NCBI GenBank assembly: GCA_020026335.1
Contig: JAHHQO010000011.1
Span: forward strand, 1 to 64,000
Origin: Alistipes sp.
GTDB lineage: Bacteria; Bacteroidota; Bacteroidia; Bacteroidales; Rikenellaceae
Direction of reading: 5' to 3'
Length of the DNA stretch: 64,000 nucleotides
This document shows positions 54,874-63,745 of the stretch, in pieces (the stretch's first letter is position 1; every line of letters begins with the position of its first letter). A program made the translations under genes and the position numbers. The notes below the pieces were generated by a model. That model saw only the letters and a program-made list of their open reading frames with translations, searched no databases and was not told the DNA's origin.

Positions 54874-54905
54874 CAAATGTAATACTTATATTTATATAAA
54901 GCAAC
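54874..54905 (-). promoter_or_regulatory. Promoter of the glycogen operon
   Basis: On the minus strand GTTG (54905-54902), a 20-nt spacer, then TACATTTG (54881-54874). The leader is about 45 nt. Confidence 0.6.
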
Positions 54906-54980
54906 TAAATTTCGCTTTTCGTAAAAATATTTAAAAATATTTTAATGTTTCTTTATCAACCGTTTGACCACTTTGCACGC

Positions 54981-56090
54981 TTATTCGAATAATTCCGTGA
55001 TGATGGCATCGGAGAGTAGGAGTTTTTCAGGGGGGATAAACAATTTGTGTTCATTTTGTCCCATTAATCCGCCTTCGACAAATCGCCGTGCATTTTTGGC
55101 AGTCAGGGTGGCGTGTTCCTGGCCGAAAAGAGATGAAATTTCATCGAGGTCGATGCCCTCCACGGTGCGCAGGCGTGTCATGACATACTCGTTGAATTTG
55201 TCGTGGGGGGTGAGCTGTTCGGCTTCGGGGGCTGCACCTGCGATGTAGTCCTTCACCGAATTGACATTCCAGTGGCGTTCGTTGCCGTCGTAGGAGTGCG
55301 CGCCGGCACCTATGCCGAGGTATTTCACCCCGTGCCAGTAGGCGGCATTGTGACGGGCGCGGAAGCCCGGCAGGGCGTAGTTCGAAATCTCGTAGTGCTC
55401 GAATCCGGCACGGGTGAGGGTTTGGTGTACCTTGAGGTATTCTTCCTCGCTGACCTCCTCGCTCACGGGCGAGAAGGCTCCGCGTGCCATGCGGCGACCG
55501 AAAGCGGTGTTCGGCTCTATGGTCAGGTGATAGGCAGAGATGTGCTGCACACCCAAATCTATGGCCTTGGCGAGCGAGTCGTCGAGGTGCTCGTGCTGAA
55601 ATCCCGGCACACCGAAGATGAGGTCGATGGTGATGTTGTCGAAGCCGGCCTCCTGTGCCTCGCGCACGACACGCTGCGCTTCGAGGGCGGTGTGACGGCG
55701 ATTCATCAGCTTCAGACAATCGTCATCGAACGATTGTATGCCTATCGACAGTCGGTTGATGCCCGCCCGGCGCAATTCGTCGAGATAACGGGGATTCAAA
55801 TCATCGGGATTGGCTTCCAGCGTGGTCTCTTTCACCGAACTGCAATCCATGCACTCGCGGGTGTGGTCGAGCAGCGCGGCAATCTGACGGGAGGTCAGCA
55901 GTGAGGGCGTGCCACCTCCGAAATAGAGGGTTTCGATTTTTTCATTCGAAAGATAATCTTTTCGCTCCTCCATTTCGTTGTGCATCCTTTCGAGGACGGC
56001 ATCCGTATATTTCAACTCCGCGCTTTTGTAAAAATCGCAGTAGGCGCAGATGCGTTTGCAAAAGGGTATGTGGTAATAAATTCCTGCCAT
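54981..56090 (-). CDS. hemW: Radical SAM heme chaperone HemW
   Basis: HemN-like protein that loads heme onto target proteins; it is often misannotated as coproporphyrinogen oxidase. The 369 residues begin MAGIYYHIPFCKRICAYCDF, with the CxxxCxxC Fe-S motif, followed by TLYFGGGTPSLL, ANPDDLNPRYL, RLSIGIQSFDD and DLIFGVPGF. The C-terminal HemN domain has YLGIGAGAHSYDG. The extra N-terminal cysteine of true HemN oxidases does not appear. The -7 box stands only 4 nt before the ATG, so the mRNA is probably leaderless. Confidence 0.92.
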   Translation of the reverse strand: MAGIYYHIPFCKRICAYCDFYKSAELKYTDAVLERMHNEMEERKDYLSNEKIETLYFGGGTPSLLTSRQIAALLDHTRECMDCSSVKETTLEANPDDLNPRYLDELRRAGINRLSIGIQSFDDDCLKLMNRRHTALEAQRVVREAQEAGFDNITIDLIFGVPGFQHEHLDDSLAKAIDLGVQHISAYHLTIEPNTAFGRRMARGAFSPVSEEVSEEEYLKVHQTLTRAGFEHYEISNYALPGFRARHNAAYWHGVKYLGIGAGAHSYDGNERHWNVNSVKDYIAGAAPEAEQLTPHDKFNEYVMTRLRTVEGIDLDEISSLFGQEHATLTAKNARRFVEGGLMGQNEHKLFIPPEKLLLSDAIITELFE

Positions 56091-56094
56091 ATCT

Positions 56095-56102
56095 CAAATT
56101 TA
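56095..56102 (-). promoter_or_regulatory. -7 box of hemW, adjacent to the start codon
   Basis: Minus strand reads TAAATTTG, then AGAT, then ATG. TTTG lies 18 nt further upstream, close to the usual spacing. Confidence 0.6.
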
Positions 56103-56323
56103 ACAAAAATTTTGGAAACACAAAAAACATCGCCGACCAATATTTTTCAAAATTTTGAAGAGCAAGAATCGCCGCCCTGTGTTTTATGGGGCGGGGGAGT
56201 GGGGGAAGTGGCTCGAAAAGAAGCAAAATCACCCATAAAACGAGCTGATGGGGCTATTGGAAAAAATAATGAAAAAAAAGTGAATTTTCATTGTTAATTT
56301 TTTCACAATTGTAAAACATTTCC

Positions 56324-56331
56324 TATCTTTG
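56324..56331 (+). promoter_or_regulatory. -7 box of pckA
   Basis: TATCTTTG, full match; TTTC lies 19 nt upstream as a partial -33. It predicts a leader near 100 nt. Confidence 0.55.
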
Positions 56332-56438
56332 TGGCGTCGGAGTTGTAAAAGTCCGCAGAATTTGTTATATTGAAAACCTGTGGGGCTAATGCTTTCGAAA
56401 TGAAAAGAAAAGATGTTTTTTATTTAAAATAAACTATT

Positions 56439-58046
56439 ATGAACAAATTGGATTTGCAGAAGTACGGTATTACCGGCGCAACTGAGGTCATCTACAACCC
56501 CTCTTACGATGAGTTGTTCCGCGAGGAGACAAAGGAAGGTTTGACCGGTTTTGACAAGGGTCAGCTCACTGACACCGGTGCCGTTAACGTAATGACTGGC
56601 GTTTATACTGGCCGTTCACCCAAGGATAAGTTCTGGGTAAAGGACGATGTAACCAAAGACACTATCTGGTGGACATCTGACGAGTATAAGAACGATAACA
56701 AGCCCGTAAGCGTTGAGACTTGGAAAGAGTTGAAGAAGCTGGCAGGTGCCGAGCTGTCGAACAAGAAGCTCTATGTTGTCGATACTTACTGCGGTGCCAA
56801 CGAGAGTACTCGTCTGAAGATTCGTTTCATCATGGAGGTGGCTTGGCAGGCACACTTCGTTAAGAATATGTTCATCCGTCCTACCGACGCTGAGTTGGAG
56901 GAGTACGGTGAGCCCGATTTCGTAGTATTGAACGCTTCGAAGGCTAAGGTTGAGAACTACAAGGAGCTGGGTCTGAACTCGGAGACTGCTGTTGTGTTCA
57001 ACCTCACCGAGAAGATGCAGGTTATCATCAACACTTGGTATGGTGGTGAGATGAAGAAGGGTATGTTCTCTTACATGAACTACCTCCTCCCCTTGAAGGG
57101 TATCGCTGCCATGCACTGCTCGGCTAACACCAACGAGAAGGGCGAGACCGCTATCTTCTTCGGTCTGTCGGGTACTGGTAAGACCACTCTGTCGACCGAT
57201 CCCAAGCGTCAGCTGATTGGTGACGACGAGCACGGTTGGGACGATGACGGTGTCTTCAACTTCGAGGGCGGTTGCTACGCTAAGGTTATCAACCTCTCGC
57301 AGGAGAACGAGCCCGATATCTGGAACGCTATCCGCCGCAACGCACTTCTCGAGAACGTAACTGTTGACGAGAACGGCCACTGCGACTACGCTGATAAGTC
57401 GGTTACCGAGAACACTCGTGTATCTTATCCTATCTACCACATCAACAACATCGTGAAGCCCGTATCGAAGGCTCCCGCTGCAAAGAAGGTTATCTTCCTG
57501 TCGGCTGATGCATTCGGTGTACTGCCTCCCGTTTCTATCCTGACTCCCGAGCAGACCAAGTACTACTTCCTGTCTGGTTTCACCGCTAAGTTGGCAGGTA
57601 CAGAGCGTGGTATCACTGAGCCCACTCCTACTTTCTCGGCTTGCTTCGGTGCTGCATTCCTTTCGTTGCACCCCACAAAGTACGGTGAGGAGTTGGTTAA
57701 GCGTATGCAGCAGTCGGGTGCTACCGCATACCTCGTAAACACTGGTTGGAACGGTACCGGCAAGCGTATCTCGATCCGCGATACTCGTGGTATCATCGAC
57801 GCTATCCTCGACGGTTCTATCGACAAGGCTCCTACCAAGATGATTCCTACATTCGACTTCAAGGTTCCTACCGAGTTGCCGGGTGTTGATTCTCACATCC
57901 TCGATCCTCGTGACACTTACACTGAGGCAGGTGAGTGGGAGAAGCGTGCCGAGGATTTGGCAGGTCGCTTCGTAAAGAACTTCGTTAAGTTCACCGGCAA
58001 CGAGGAGGGTAAGTCTCTGGTTGCAGCTGGTCCTAAGTTGAAGTAA
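56439..58046 (+). CDS. pckA: Phosphoenolpyruvate carboxykinase (ATP)
   Basis: Interconverts oxaloacetate and PEP; in Bacteroides-like fermenters it fixes CO2 on the way to succinate and makes ATP. The 535 residues match the family, with P-loop [14 protein letters not shown] (Lys248), the kinase-2-like [22 protein letters not shown], and [13 protein letters not shown]. Codons are strikingly uniform, favouring GCT, GTT and ACT over the GCC, GTG and ACC common in its neighbours, as expected for one of the most highly expressed genes. Single gene with a long leader and a strong terminator. Confidence 0.98.
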   Translation: MNKLDLQKYGITGATEVIYNPSYDELFREETKEGLTGFDKGQLTDTGAVNVMTGVYTGRSPKDKFWVKDDVTKDTIWWTSDEYKNDNKPVSVETWKELKKLAGAELSNKKLYVVDTYCGANESTRLKIRFIMEVAWQAHFVKNMFIRPTDAELEEYGEPDFVVLNASKAKVENYKELGLNSETAVVFNLTEKMQVIINTWYGGEMKKGMFSYMNYLLPLKGIAAMHCSANTNEKGETAIFFGLSGTGKTTLSTDPKRQLIGDDEHGWDDDGVFNFEGGCYAKVINLSQENEPDIWNAIRRNALLENVTVDENGHCDYADKSVTENTRVSYPIYHINNIVKPVSKAPAAKKVIFLSADAFGVLPPVSILTPEQTKYYFLSGFTAKLAGTERGITEPTPTFSACFGAAFLSLHPTKYGEELVKRMQQSGATAYLVNTGWNGTGKRISIRDTRGIIDAILDGSIDKAPTKMIPTFDFKVPTELPGVDSHILDPRDTYTEAGEWEKRAEDLAGRFVKNFVKFTGNEEGKSLVAAGPKLK

Positions 58047-58092
58047 TTTACAACAACGAATTTTGAGAGGGTAACACCTCAATAAATAAGTG

Positions 58093-58124
58093 GCTCCGAA
58101 CGGGTAACCGTTCGGAGCTTTTTT
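58093..58124 (+). terminator. Terminator of pckA
   Basis: GCTCCGAACGG and CCGTTCGGAGC pair around GTAA, followed by TTTTTT. Confidence 0.93.
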
Positions 58125-58349
58125 ATATACCTATATTTATATATAATATGGCGGATGGCAGTGGAAAGCATAGTCGGGGGCGGTTGCGAAAACCATAGAC
58201 GTGAACGGCGGAAACCATGACGCCGCGATGTGTGAAAAAATCGACTCGGTGAAGGTTGGAAATTTTTGGCAGAGCATCTGAAAATTCGTACCTTACCAAA
58301 GTGATCGGCAACAGAAAACAACTGCCGACGGATAAAAAAACGCAGGAGT

Positions 58350-59726
58350 ATGAAAAAATGGTTGTGGCTGATGTGCCTTTTGCTGCCCGTGTGCGCAGTG
58401 GCACAGGAGATGACGGGTAAGTGGACAGGAACGCTGACGGTGGGGACAACCTCGCTGCGTGTGGTCTTCCGCTTCTCTCCTCATGACAAGGGCTGGACGG
58501 CGAAGATGGATTCGCCCGATCAGGCGGCTTTCGGTCTGCCCGTGGACTCGGTGAAGGTGGAGAACGGCACCGTGACCCTCGTGATGCCCCGTATCGGTGC
58601 GCGCTATGAGGGGGCGATGATGACACCGCAGATGGTGATGGGTACATTCACCCAGAACGGAGTCGAATGTATGATGCCACTCTCTAAGCAGGAGAACCTC
58701 CGTCCGCAAAACCCGCGACCGCCTTTCCCCTACACCTCGGAGGAGGTGAGCTTCAAAGGGGGTGATGAGGGGGGTACCCTGCACGGTACGCTGACCTGCC
58801 CTAAAAATGAAGCCCCCAAGGCGGTGGTGGTAATGGTCACGGGCAGCGGCTTGCAGAACCGTGACGAGGAGTTGTTCGGACACCGACCCTTTGCGGTGTG
58901 GGCTGACCGTCTGACTCGTGAGGGGTACGCCGTCCTGCGCTATGATGACCGCGGTTATGACGGTTCGGAGGAGGAAGTGGCACGCTTTGCTGCCTCCACG
59001 ACCTTCGATTTTTGTGATGATGCCCTCGCGGCGGTGGAGTTCGTAACCCGCAATCCGCGATTGAAAGATGTGCCTTGCGGTATAATGGGACATAGTGAGG
59101 GCGGAACGATTGCCTTCATGGCCGCCGCCAAGGATAGAAGGGTGGACTTCATCATTTCGTTGGCAGGCTCGATGTTGCGGGGCGACAAGGTGCTGGCGGC
59201 ACAGGCCGACCATGCCCTGCGTCAGATGCCCGACATCTACCGCGAGCAGGTGTTGGCGGCGCGCGCCCGTATGACGGAGGTGGCACTCGAACATTCGTTT
59301 GAGGAGCTCTCCGCACAGCGTGAGACCCTGAAAAAGGAGTTGGAGTCACTCTCCGAAATCAAGAACCTGCCCCGCGGGTCGGGTGATGTCTTGGCGTATT
59401 TCGATATGCTCGCCACCTCGCCGTGGTTGCACGCCTTTGTAGGCTTTGACCCTGCGGAGACGATTGCCCGATGCGGACATCTGCCCGTGCTGGCACTCAA
59501 TGGCGGACGCGATATACAGGTGGATGCCGATACGCATTTGCAGGTGGTGCGCGAACGGTTGAAGGACAACGACCGCCTTACAATCCACATTTTCCCCGAC
59601 TGCAACCATATCTTCCAGCCCTGCCGGAGCGGTGAACTCTCGGAGTATGAGGAGATTGAAACCACCCTCTCGGAGGAGGTCTTAAAGTATGTGGCGGAGT
59701 GGCTCAACGCGAATGTGGCGAAGTAG
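58350..59726 (+). CDS. Exported alpha/beta-hydrolase
   Basis: Periplasmic or surface hydrolase of 458 residues with a signal peptide (about 1-18, VCAVAQ). An N-terminal beta domain of about 100 residues (TGKWTGTLTVGTTSLRVVFR) resembles the lipocalin-like module often put before such hydrolases. The alpha/beta-hydrolase domain (about 145-458) has VTGSGLQNRDEELFG, the oxyanion-type RYDDRGYDGS, nucleophile elbow GHSEGG, and a terminal catalytic His in DCNHIFQP. Family esterase/peptidase members act on small acyl or peptide bonds; the substrate is unknown. Confidence 0.85.
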   Translation: MKKWLWLMCLLLPVCAVAQEMTGKWTGTLTVGTTSLRVVFRFSPHDKGWTAKMDSPDQAAFGLPVDSVKVENGTVTLVMPRIGARYEGAMMTPQMVMGTFTQNGVECMMPLSKQENLRPQNPRPPFPYTSEEVSFKGGDEGGTLHGTLTCPKNEAPKAVVVMVTGSGLQNRDEELFGHRPFAVWADRLTREGYAVLRYDDRGYDGSEEEVARFAASTTFDFCDDALAAVEFVTRNPRLKDVPCGIMGHSEGGTIAFMAAAKDRRVDFIISLAGSMLRGDKVLAAQADHALRQMPDIYREQVLAARARMTEVALEHSFEELSAQRETLKKELESLSEIKNLPRGSGDVLAYFDMLATSPWLHAFVGFDPAETIARCGHLPVLALNGGRDIQVDADTHLQVVRERLKDNDRLTIHIFPDCNHIFQPCRSGELSEYEEIETTLSEEVLKYVAEWLNANVAK

Positions 59727-59765
59727 GGGTGTCCCGGCGGTGATGTAGATGCCTGCCACAGCGAT

Positions 59766-59804
59766 AAAAAAAAGTCTGTTTCCTTTTCGGAAACAGACTT
59801 TTTT
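59766..59804. terminator. Bidirectional terminator between the hydrolase gene and frr
   Basis: AAAAGTCTGTTTCC and GGAAACAGACTTTT form a 14-bp stem around TTTTC, with A and T runs on both sides. Confidence 0.93.
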
Positions 59805-59821
59805 GTGTGAGGAGATGACCA

Positions 59822-60379
59822 TCAGACGGTCATAATCTCCTTCTCTTTCTTCGACATTACCTCGTCGAGCTGCTTGCTGTACTTCTCCAGCAGCTTCTGC
59901 GACTGAGTCTCGCCGTCCTTGGCCTCGTCCTCGGGCATGCCGTCCTTCTGTGCCTTCTTGAAAGCATCGACAGCCTCACGGCGTGCATTGCGCAAACCGA
60001 TGCGTGCCTGCTCGCCGTAGCCGTGAACCTGCTTTACCAGCTCCTTACGGCGGTCCTCGGTGAGGGGAGGAATCGACAGACGAATCTGCTCGCCGTTGTT
60101 CGAGGGTGCCAGACCGATGTTAGAGTCGATGATGGCCTTCTCGATGGGGCGCAACATATTTTTGTCCCAGGGCTGGATAAGGATGGTTTTGGCATCGGGT
60201 ACGGTAACGCTCGCAGCTCCCGACACGGGAACCTGTGAACCGAAGTAGTCGACCATGACACCGTTCAATACGTTGGGTGTAGCTTTACCTGCTCTGACAT
60301 TGGAGAGTTCCTCTTCGAGGTGAGCAACGCTCTTCATCATTTTCGAACCGGCTGCTTCAAGAATTGTTTTTGTATCCAT
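59822..60379 (-). CDS. frr: Ribosome recycling factor
   Basis: Splits post-termination ribosomes together with EF-G. The 185 residues match RRF: VRAGKATPNVLNGVMVDYFGS, TILIQPWDKNMLRPIEKAI and IRLSIPPLTEDRRKELVKQVHGYGE-type core (about residues 105-130). Last gene of a pyrH-tlpA-frr operon, 17 bp after tlpA. Confidence 0.98.
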   Translation of the reverse strand: MDTKTILEAAGSKMMKSVAHLEEELSNVRAGKATPNVLNGVMVDYFGSQVPVSGAASVTVPDAKTILIQPWDKNMLRPIEKAIIDSNIGLAPSNNGEQIRLSIPPLTEDRRKELVKQVHGYGEQARIGLRNARREAVDAFKKAQKDGMPEDEAKDGETQSQKLLEKYSKQLDEVMSKKEKEIMTV

Positions 60380-60396
60380 AATTATATTAATTCAGT

Positions 60397-60984
60397 TTAT
60401 TGTTCTTTCTGTACTTGGGTCTTCTCGTCGATGGTCTTCACCAGATGAGCGAACTCCCCTGCCGTGTAACCCACGGTGGTGAGAATCACCTTGCCGTCTT
60501 TGCCGATGAGGAAGTTGCGGGGTACGTAGTCCGAAGCGAAGAGGTCATAGACCTTGCGCTCGGGGTCGATACCCACTGCAAAAGTGTAGCCCTTCTGCGA
60601 GATGAACTTCTCGACCGTAGCTTTCTCCTCGCCGCGCGAGATGGGCAGGAACGCAAAGTCGCGACCTGCGAAGCGGTCTATCAGCTGCTCCTGTACGTGG
60701 GACAACTCCTCACGGCAGGGAGGACACCATGTTGCCCAGAAGGTCACGAGCACCACCTTGCCTTTGAGCTGCGAGAGAGTGGTCTGCTCGCCCGAGAGCA
60801 TCTCGACCGTGAAGTCGGGAGCCGTGTCGCCGGCCTTGACCAGAGTGGTTTCCTCGGGGCTCTTGCGCTGCTGCTGTGCTGCGTTGTCGGGTGCCACGGT
60901 GGGCATGAAGAGAATGATGGCTCCGATGAGCACGATGAGTGCCAGGAGAATGAATAAAAGTTTGTTGTTTTTCTTTGCTGTCAT
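60397..60984 (-). CDS. TlpA-like thiol-disulfide reductase
   Basis: Membrane-anchored thioredoxin-fold protein of 195 residues, facing the periplasm. A signal anchor (about 9-28) is followed by a thioredoxin domain with the active site WCPPC and the cis-proline region VPRNFLIGKDG. It sits between pyrH (4 bp) and frr (17 bp), a pair that is usually adjacent or separated by tsf/rpsB-type genes. A redox gene inside that pair is unusual to my knowledge. It probably reduces or isomerises envelope disulfides. Confidence 0.92.
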   Translation of the reverse strand: MTAKKNNKLLFILLALIVLIGAIILFMPTVAPDNAAQQQRKSPEETTLVKAGDTAPDFTVEMLSGEQTTLSQLKGKVVLVTFWATWCPPCREELSHVQEQLIDRFAGRDFAFLPISRGEEKATVEKFISQKGYTFAVGIDPERKVYDLFASDYVPRNFLIGKDGKVILTTVGYTAGEFAHLVKTIDEKTQVQKEQ

Positions 60985-60988
60985 AATG

Positions 60989-61696
60989 TTAGGGTTTTAC
61001 AAGTGTGCCGATGGCATCGCCTGCCAGAACTTTTTCGAGATTGCCCTCGGTATCCATATCGAAGACGATGATACCCAGCTTGTTCTCCTGACAGAGAGTA
61101 AAAGCCGTGAGGTCCATAATCTTCAGATGACGGGCATATACTTCGTCAAACGAAATCTCCTTGAATTTGACTGCCGAGGGGTCTTTCTCGGGGTCGGCTG
61201 TGTAGACGCCGTCCACGCGTGTACCCTTGAGCAGGACATCTGCCTCGATTTCGATACCGCGCAGTGCCGATGCCGAGTCGGTGGTGAAGAAGGGGTTCGA
61301 TGTACCGCCGCCGATGATGACCACATAACCGGCCTCGAGGTACTCGATGGCGCGAGCCTTCGAATAGTATTCGCCGATGGGTTCCATACGAATGGAGGTC
61401 AGCACCTTGGCTTTCACACCGTTGTCCTCCAGTGCCGATTGCAGTGCCAGGGAGTTGATGATGGTGGCGAGCATACCCATCTGGTCGCCCTTCACACGGT
61501 CAAAGCCCTTCTTTGCGCCGGTCATGCCGCGGAAAATGTTACCTCCGCCGATGACAATTCCTATCTGCACGCCGGTTTGTGCTGCGGCCTTAATCTGTTC
61601 GGCATAGGATTGTAATTTTTCGGGTGCGAGGCCATATTTTTGGCTGCCCTGGAGCGATTCTCCACTCAGTTTGAGGAGTATTCGATGATATTGCAT
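60989..61696 (-). CDS. pyrH: UMP kinase
   Basis: Cytoplasmic nucleotide kinase making UDP from UMP. The 235 residues match the amino-acid-kinase fold: RILLKLSGESLQG, IGIVIGGGNIFRG, GYVVIIGGGTSNPFFTTDSA and LLKGTRVDGVYTADP. It leads the pyrH-tlpA-frr operon. The divergent dxs promoter overlaps its upstream region. Confidence 0.97.
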   Translation of the reverse strand: MQYHRILLKLSGESLQGSQKYGLAPEKLQSYAEQIKAAAQTGVQIGIVIGGGNIFRGMTGAKKGFDRVKGDQMGMLATIINSLALQSALEDNGVKAKVLTSIRMEPIGEYYSKARAIEYLEAGYVVIIGGGTSNPFFTTDSASALRGIEIEADVLLKGTRVDGVYTADPEKDPSAVKFKEISFDEVYARHLKIMDLTAFTLCQENKLGIIVFDMDTEGNLEKVLAGDAIGTLVKP

Positions 61697-61720
61697 AATG
61701 AAAATAGATTTGTCGTTACG

Positions 61721-61728
61721 CGAAGATA
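61721..61728 (-). promoter_or_regulatory. Candidate -7 box of pyrH
   Basis: Minus strand reads TATCTTCG, one base off consensus, 24 nt before the ATG. It lies 9 bp from the dxs -33 element, so the two promoters may compete. Confidence 0.35.
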
Positions 61729-61737
61729 GGAATTTTC

Positions 61738-61768
61738 TTTGAAAAAAAATCTATTTCTTCTATCTTTG
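61738..61768 (+). promoter_or_regulatory. Promoter of dxs
   Basis: TTTG (61738-61741), a 19-nt spacer and TATCTTTG (61761-61768), a full match on both boxes and spacing. The ATG at 61775 is 6 nt further on, so the transcript starts at or next to the start codon. Confidence 0.75.
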
Positions 61769-61774
61769 TACGAC

Positions 61775-63658
61775 ATGCAAGCCGATAAATACATATTGTT
61801 GAACAAAATTGACTCGCCGGAGGAACTAAAACGACTCTCCGTGGGCGAGTTACGCACCTATTGTGACGAGTTGCGCCGTTATATTATCGAGGAGTGTTCC
61901 GTCAATCCGGGACATTTGGCTTCGAGTTTGGGAACCGTGGAACTGTCGTCGGCACTGCATTATGTGTTCGACGCACCCACCGATAAAATCGTGTGGGACG
62001 TGGGTCACCAGACCTACCCCCACAAAATCATCACGGGACGACGCGAAGCCTTTCACCACAAACGACAGCTGGGTGGCATCAGCGGATTCCCGCGTATGGA
62101 GGAGAGTCCCTACGATGCCTTTGGCGGTGGTCATGCTTCGGTCTCCATTTCGGCGGCTTTCGGTATGGCAAAGGCTGCCGAGTTGCGTGGCGAACACCAT
62201 AGTGTGGTGGCTGTCATCGGTGACGGTTCGATGACCGGAGGTCTGGCCTTCGAGGGTCTGAACAATGCCGGTGCAAGTCGTGACACCAATCTGTTGGTGA
62301 TTCTCAACGACAACAATATGGCCATCGACCAGGCAACGGGTGCGCTGAAGAACTACCTGCTGAAGATTTCGACATCGGTCCACTACAACCGATTCAAACA
62401 ACGTCTGTGGGGCCTTCTTTCGCATACACCGCGTTTCTTGAGACTGTGTCAGAAGCTGGGCAATGCCGTCAAGCAGGGCGTGCTCAACAAGAGCAACCTC
62501 TTCGAGAGTTTCAACTTCCGTTACTTCGGACCTGTCGACGGACATAACATCGAGGAATTGGTGCGCACGTTGAGTGCACTGAAAGATATTCCCGGCCCCA
62601 AGCTGTTGCACGTGCTGACGGTGAAGGGTAAGGGCTACAATCCTGCCGAGCAGGACAAATGTACCTGGCACGCTCCCGGACGCTTCAATCCGCTGACGGG
62701 CGAGCGTATCGCCTCGAAGGGCGGTGCCGACCGCTATCAGGACGTCTTCGGTGAGACGCTCCTCGAGTTGGCGCGTCAGGACAAGCGTGTGGTGGGTGTC
62801 ACACCTGCCATGCCCTCGGGTTGCTCGATGAACATCATGATGCGCGAGATGCCCGACCGCTGTTTCGATGTGGGTATCGCCGAGGGTCATGCCGTGACCT
62901 TCTCGGCAGGTCTTGCCACTGCGGGTATGGTGCCTTTCTGCAACATCTACTCCACCTTCATGCAACGTGCCTACGACAATGTCATTCACGATGTGGCGAT
63001 TCAGAAGCTCCCCGTGGTGATGTGTCTCGACCGTGGCGGTATCGTGGGTGAGGACGGTGTCACGCACCACGGACTCTTCGACATGGTGGCCTTTGCGGCA
63101 CTCCCCGACATGATTATCGCCGCCCCGATGAACGAGCGCGAGTTACGAAATATGATGTACACGGCACTCCATGCTGGCTGTCCCTATATGATTCGCTATC
63201 CTCGTGGCAAGGGCGAGGGCGTAGAGTGGCGAGGTCGCGAGTTCGAACAGATTGTCACGGGCGTGGGTCGCTGCCTGCGCGAGGGTGACGATGTGGCGGT
63301 GCTCACCATCGGCACGATGGGTAATTTCGCCCTGCGTGCTGCCGATCATGTGCTGGCGGAGGGTGTCAGTGTGGCGTGCTACGACCTGCGTTTTGTCAAG
63401 CCCCTCGATGAGGAGCTGCTTCACGAGGTGGGTCGCAAGTTCCGCCGTGTGGTGACCGTGGAGGACGGTGCCGTGAGAGGCGGTGTCGGTGAAGCGGTGA
63501 CGGCATGGTTCATGCGCCACGACTACAACCCCGAAGTGAGAAACCTCGGTGTGGGTGACGAGTGGGTACACCACGGCACTCCCCAAGAGTTGTATGCCCT
63601 GTGCGGCTATGACGAGAAGGGCATCGTGGAGGCTATCCGCGAGGTGATGAAGAAATAA
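61775..63658 (+). CDS. dxs: 1-deoxy-D-xylulose-5-phosphate synthase
   Basis: First step of the MEP isoprenoid pathway, joining pyruvate and glyceraldehyde-3-phosphate with thiamine diphosphate. I use the ATG at 61775 (MQADKYILLNKI, 627 residues), because the longer frame overlaps the promoter. Motifs: WDVGHQTYPHKIITG, GDGSMTGGLAFEGLNNAG (ThDP site), VTPAMPSGCSMN and DRGGIVGEDGVTHHG. Together with ispG at 16.8 kb it shows that this organism uses the MEP pathway. Confidence 0.97.
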   Translation: MQADKYILLNKIDSPEELKRLSVGELRTYCDELRRYIIEECSVNPGHLASSLGTVELSSALHYVFDAPTDKIVWDVGHQTYPHKIITGRREAFHHKRQLGGISGFPRMEESPYDAFGGGHASVSISAAFGMAKAAELRGEHHSVVAVIGDGSMTGGLAFEGLNNAGASRDTNLLVILNDNNMAIDQATGALKNYLLKISTSVHYNRFKQRLWGLLSHTPRFLRLCQKLGNAVKQGVLNKSNLFESFNFRYFGPVDGHNIEELVRTLSALKDIPGPKLLHVLTVKGKGYNPAEQDKCTWHAPGRFNPLTGERIASKGGADRYQDVFGETLLELARQDKRVVGVTPAMPSGCSMNIMMREMPDRCFDVGIAEGHAVTFSAGLATAGMVPFCNIYSTFMQRAYDNVIHDVAIQKLPVVMCLDRGGIVGEDGVTHHGLFDMVAFAALPDMIIAAPMNERELRNMMYTALHAGCPYMIRYPRGKGEGVEWRGREFEQIVTGVGRCLREGDDVAVLTIGTMGNFALRAADHVLAEGVSVACYDLRFVKPLDEELLHEVGRKFRRVVTVEDGAVRGGVGEAVTAWFMRHDYNPEVRNLGVGDEWVHHGTPQELYALCGYDEKGIVEAIREVMKK

Positions 63659-63689
63659 AAGGAGGATGGCGAGAGCTTTCCTGCTATAT

Positions 63690-63733
63690 AAAAAAAGAGA
63701 GTCGAATGAAATCCATTCGACTCTCTTTTTTTT
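63690..63733. terminator. Bidirectional terminator between dxs and the radical SAM gene
   Basis: AAGAGAGTCGAATG and CATTCGACTCTCTT pair around AAATC, with A and T runs on both sides. Confidence 0.93.
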
Positions 63734-63745
63734 GTCGTATCGGAG

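Larger units (their letters stand above)
56091..56438. other. 348-bp divergent gap between hemW and pckA
   Basis: Holds the hemW -7 box, a 10-bp perfect inverted repeat (GTTTTATGGG at 56181, CCCATAAAAC at 56232) separated by a G-rich 41-nt spacer, and the pckA -7 box at 56324. It includes the roughly 100-nt pckA leader. No ORF. Confidence 0.65.
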
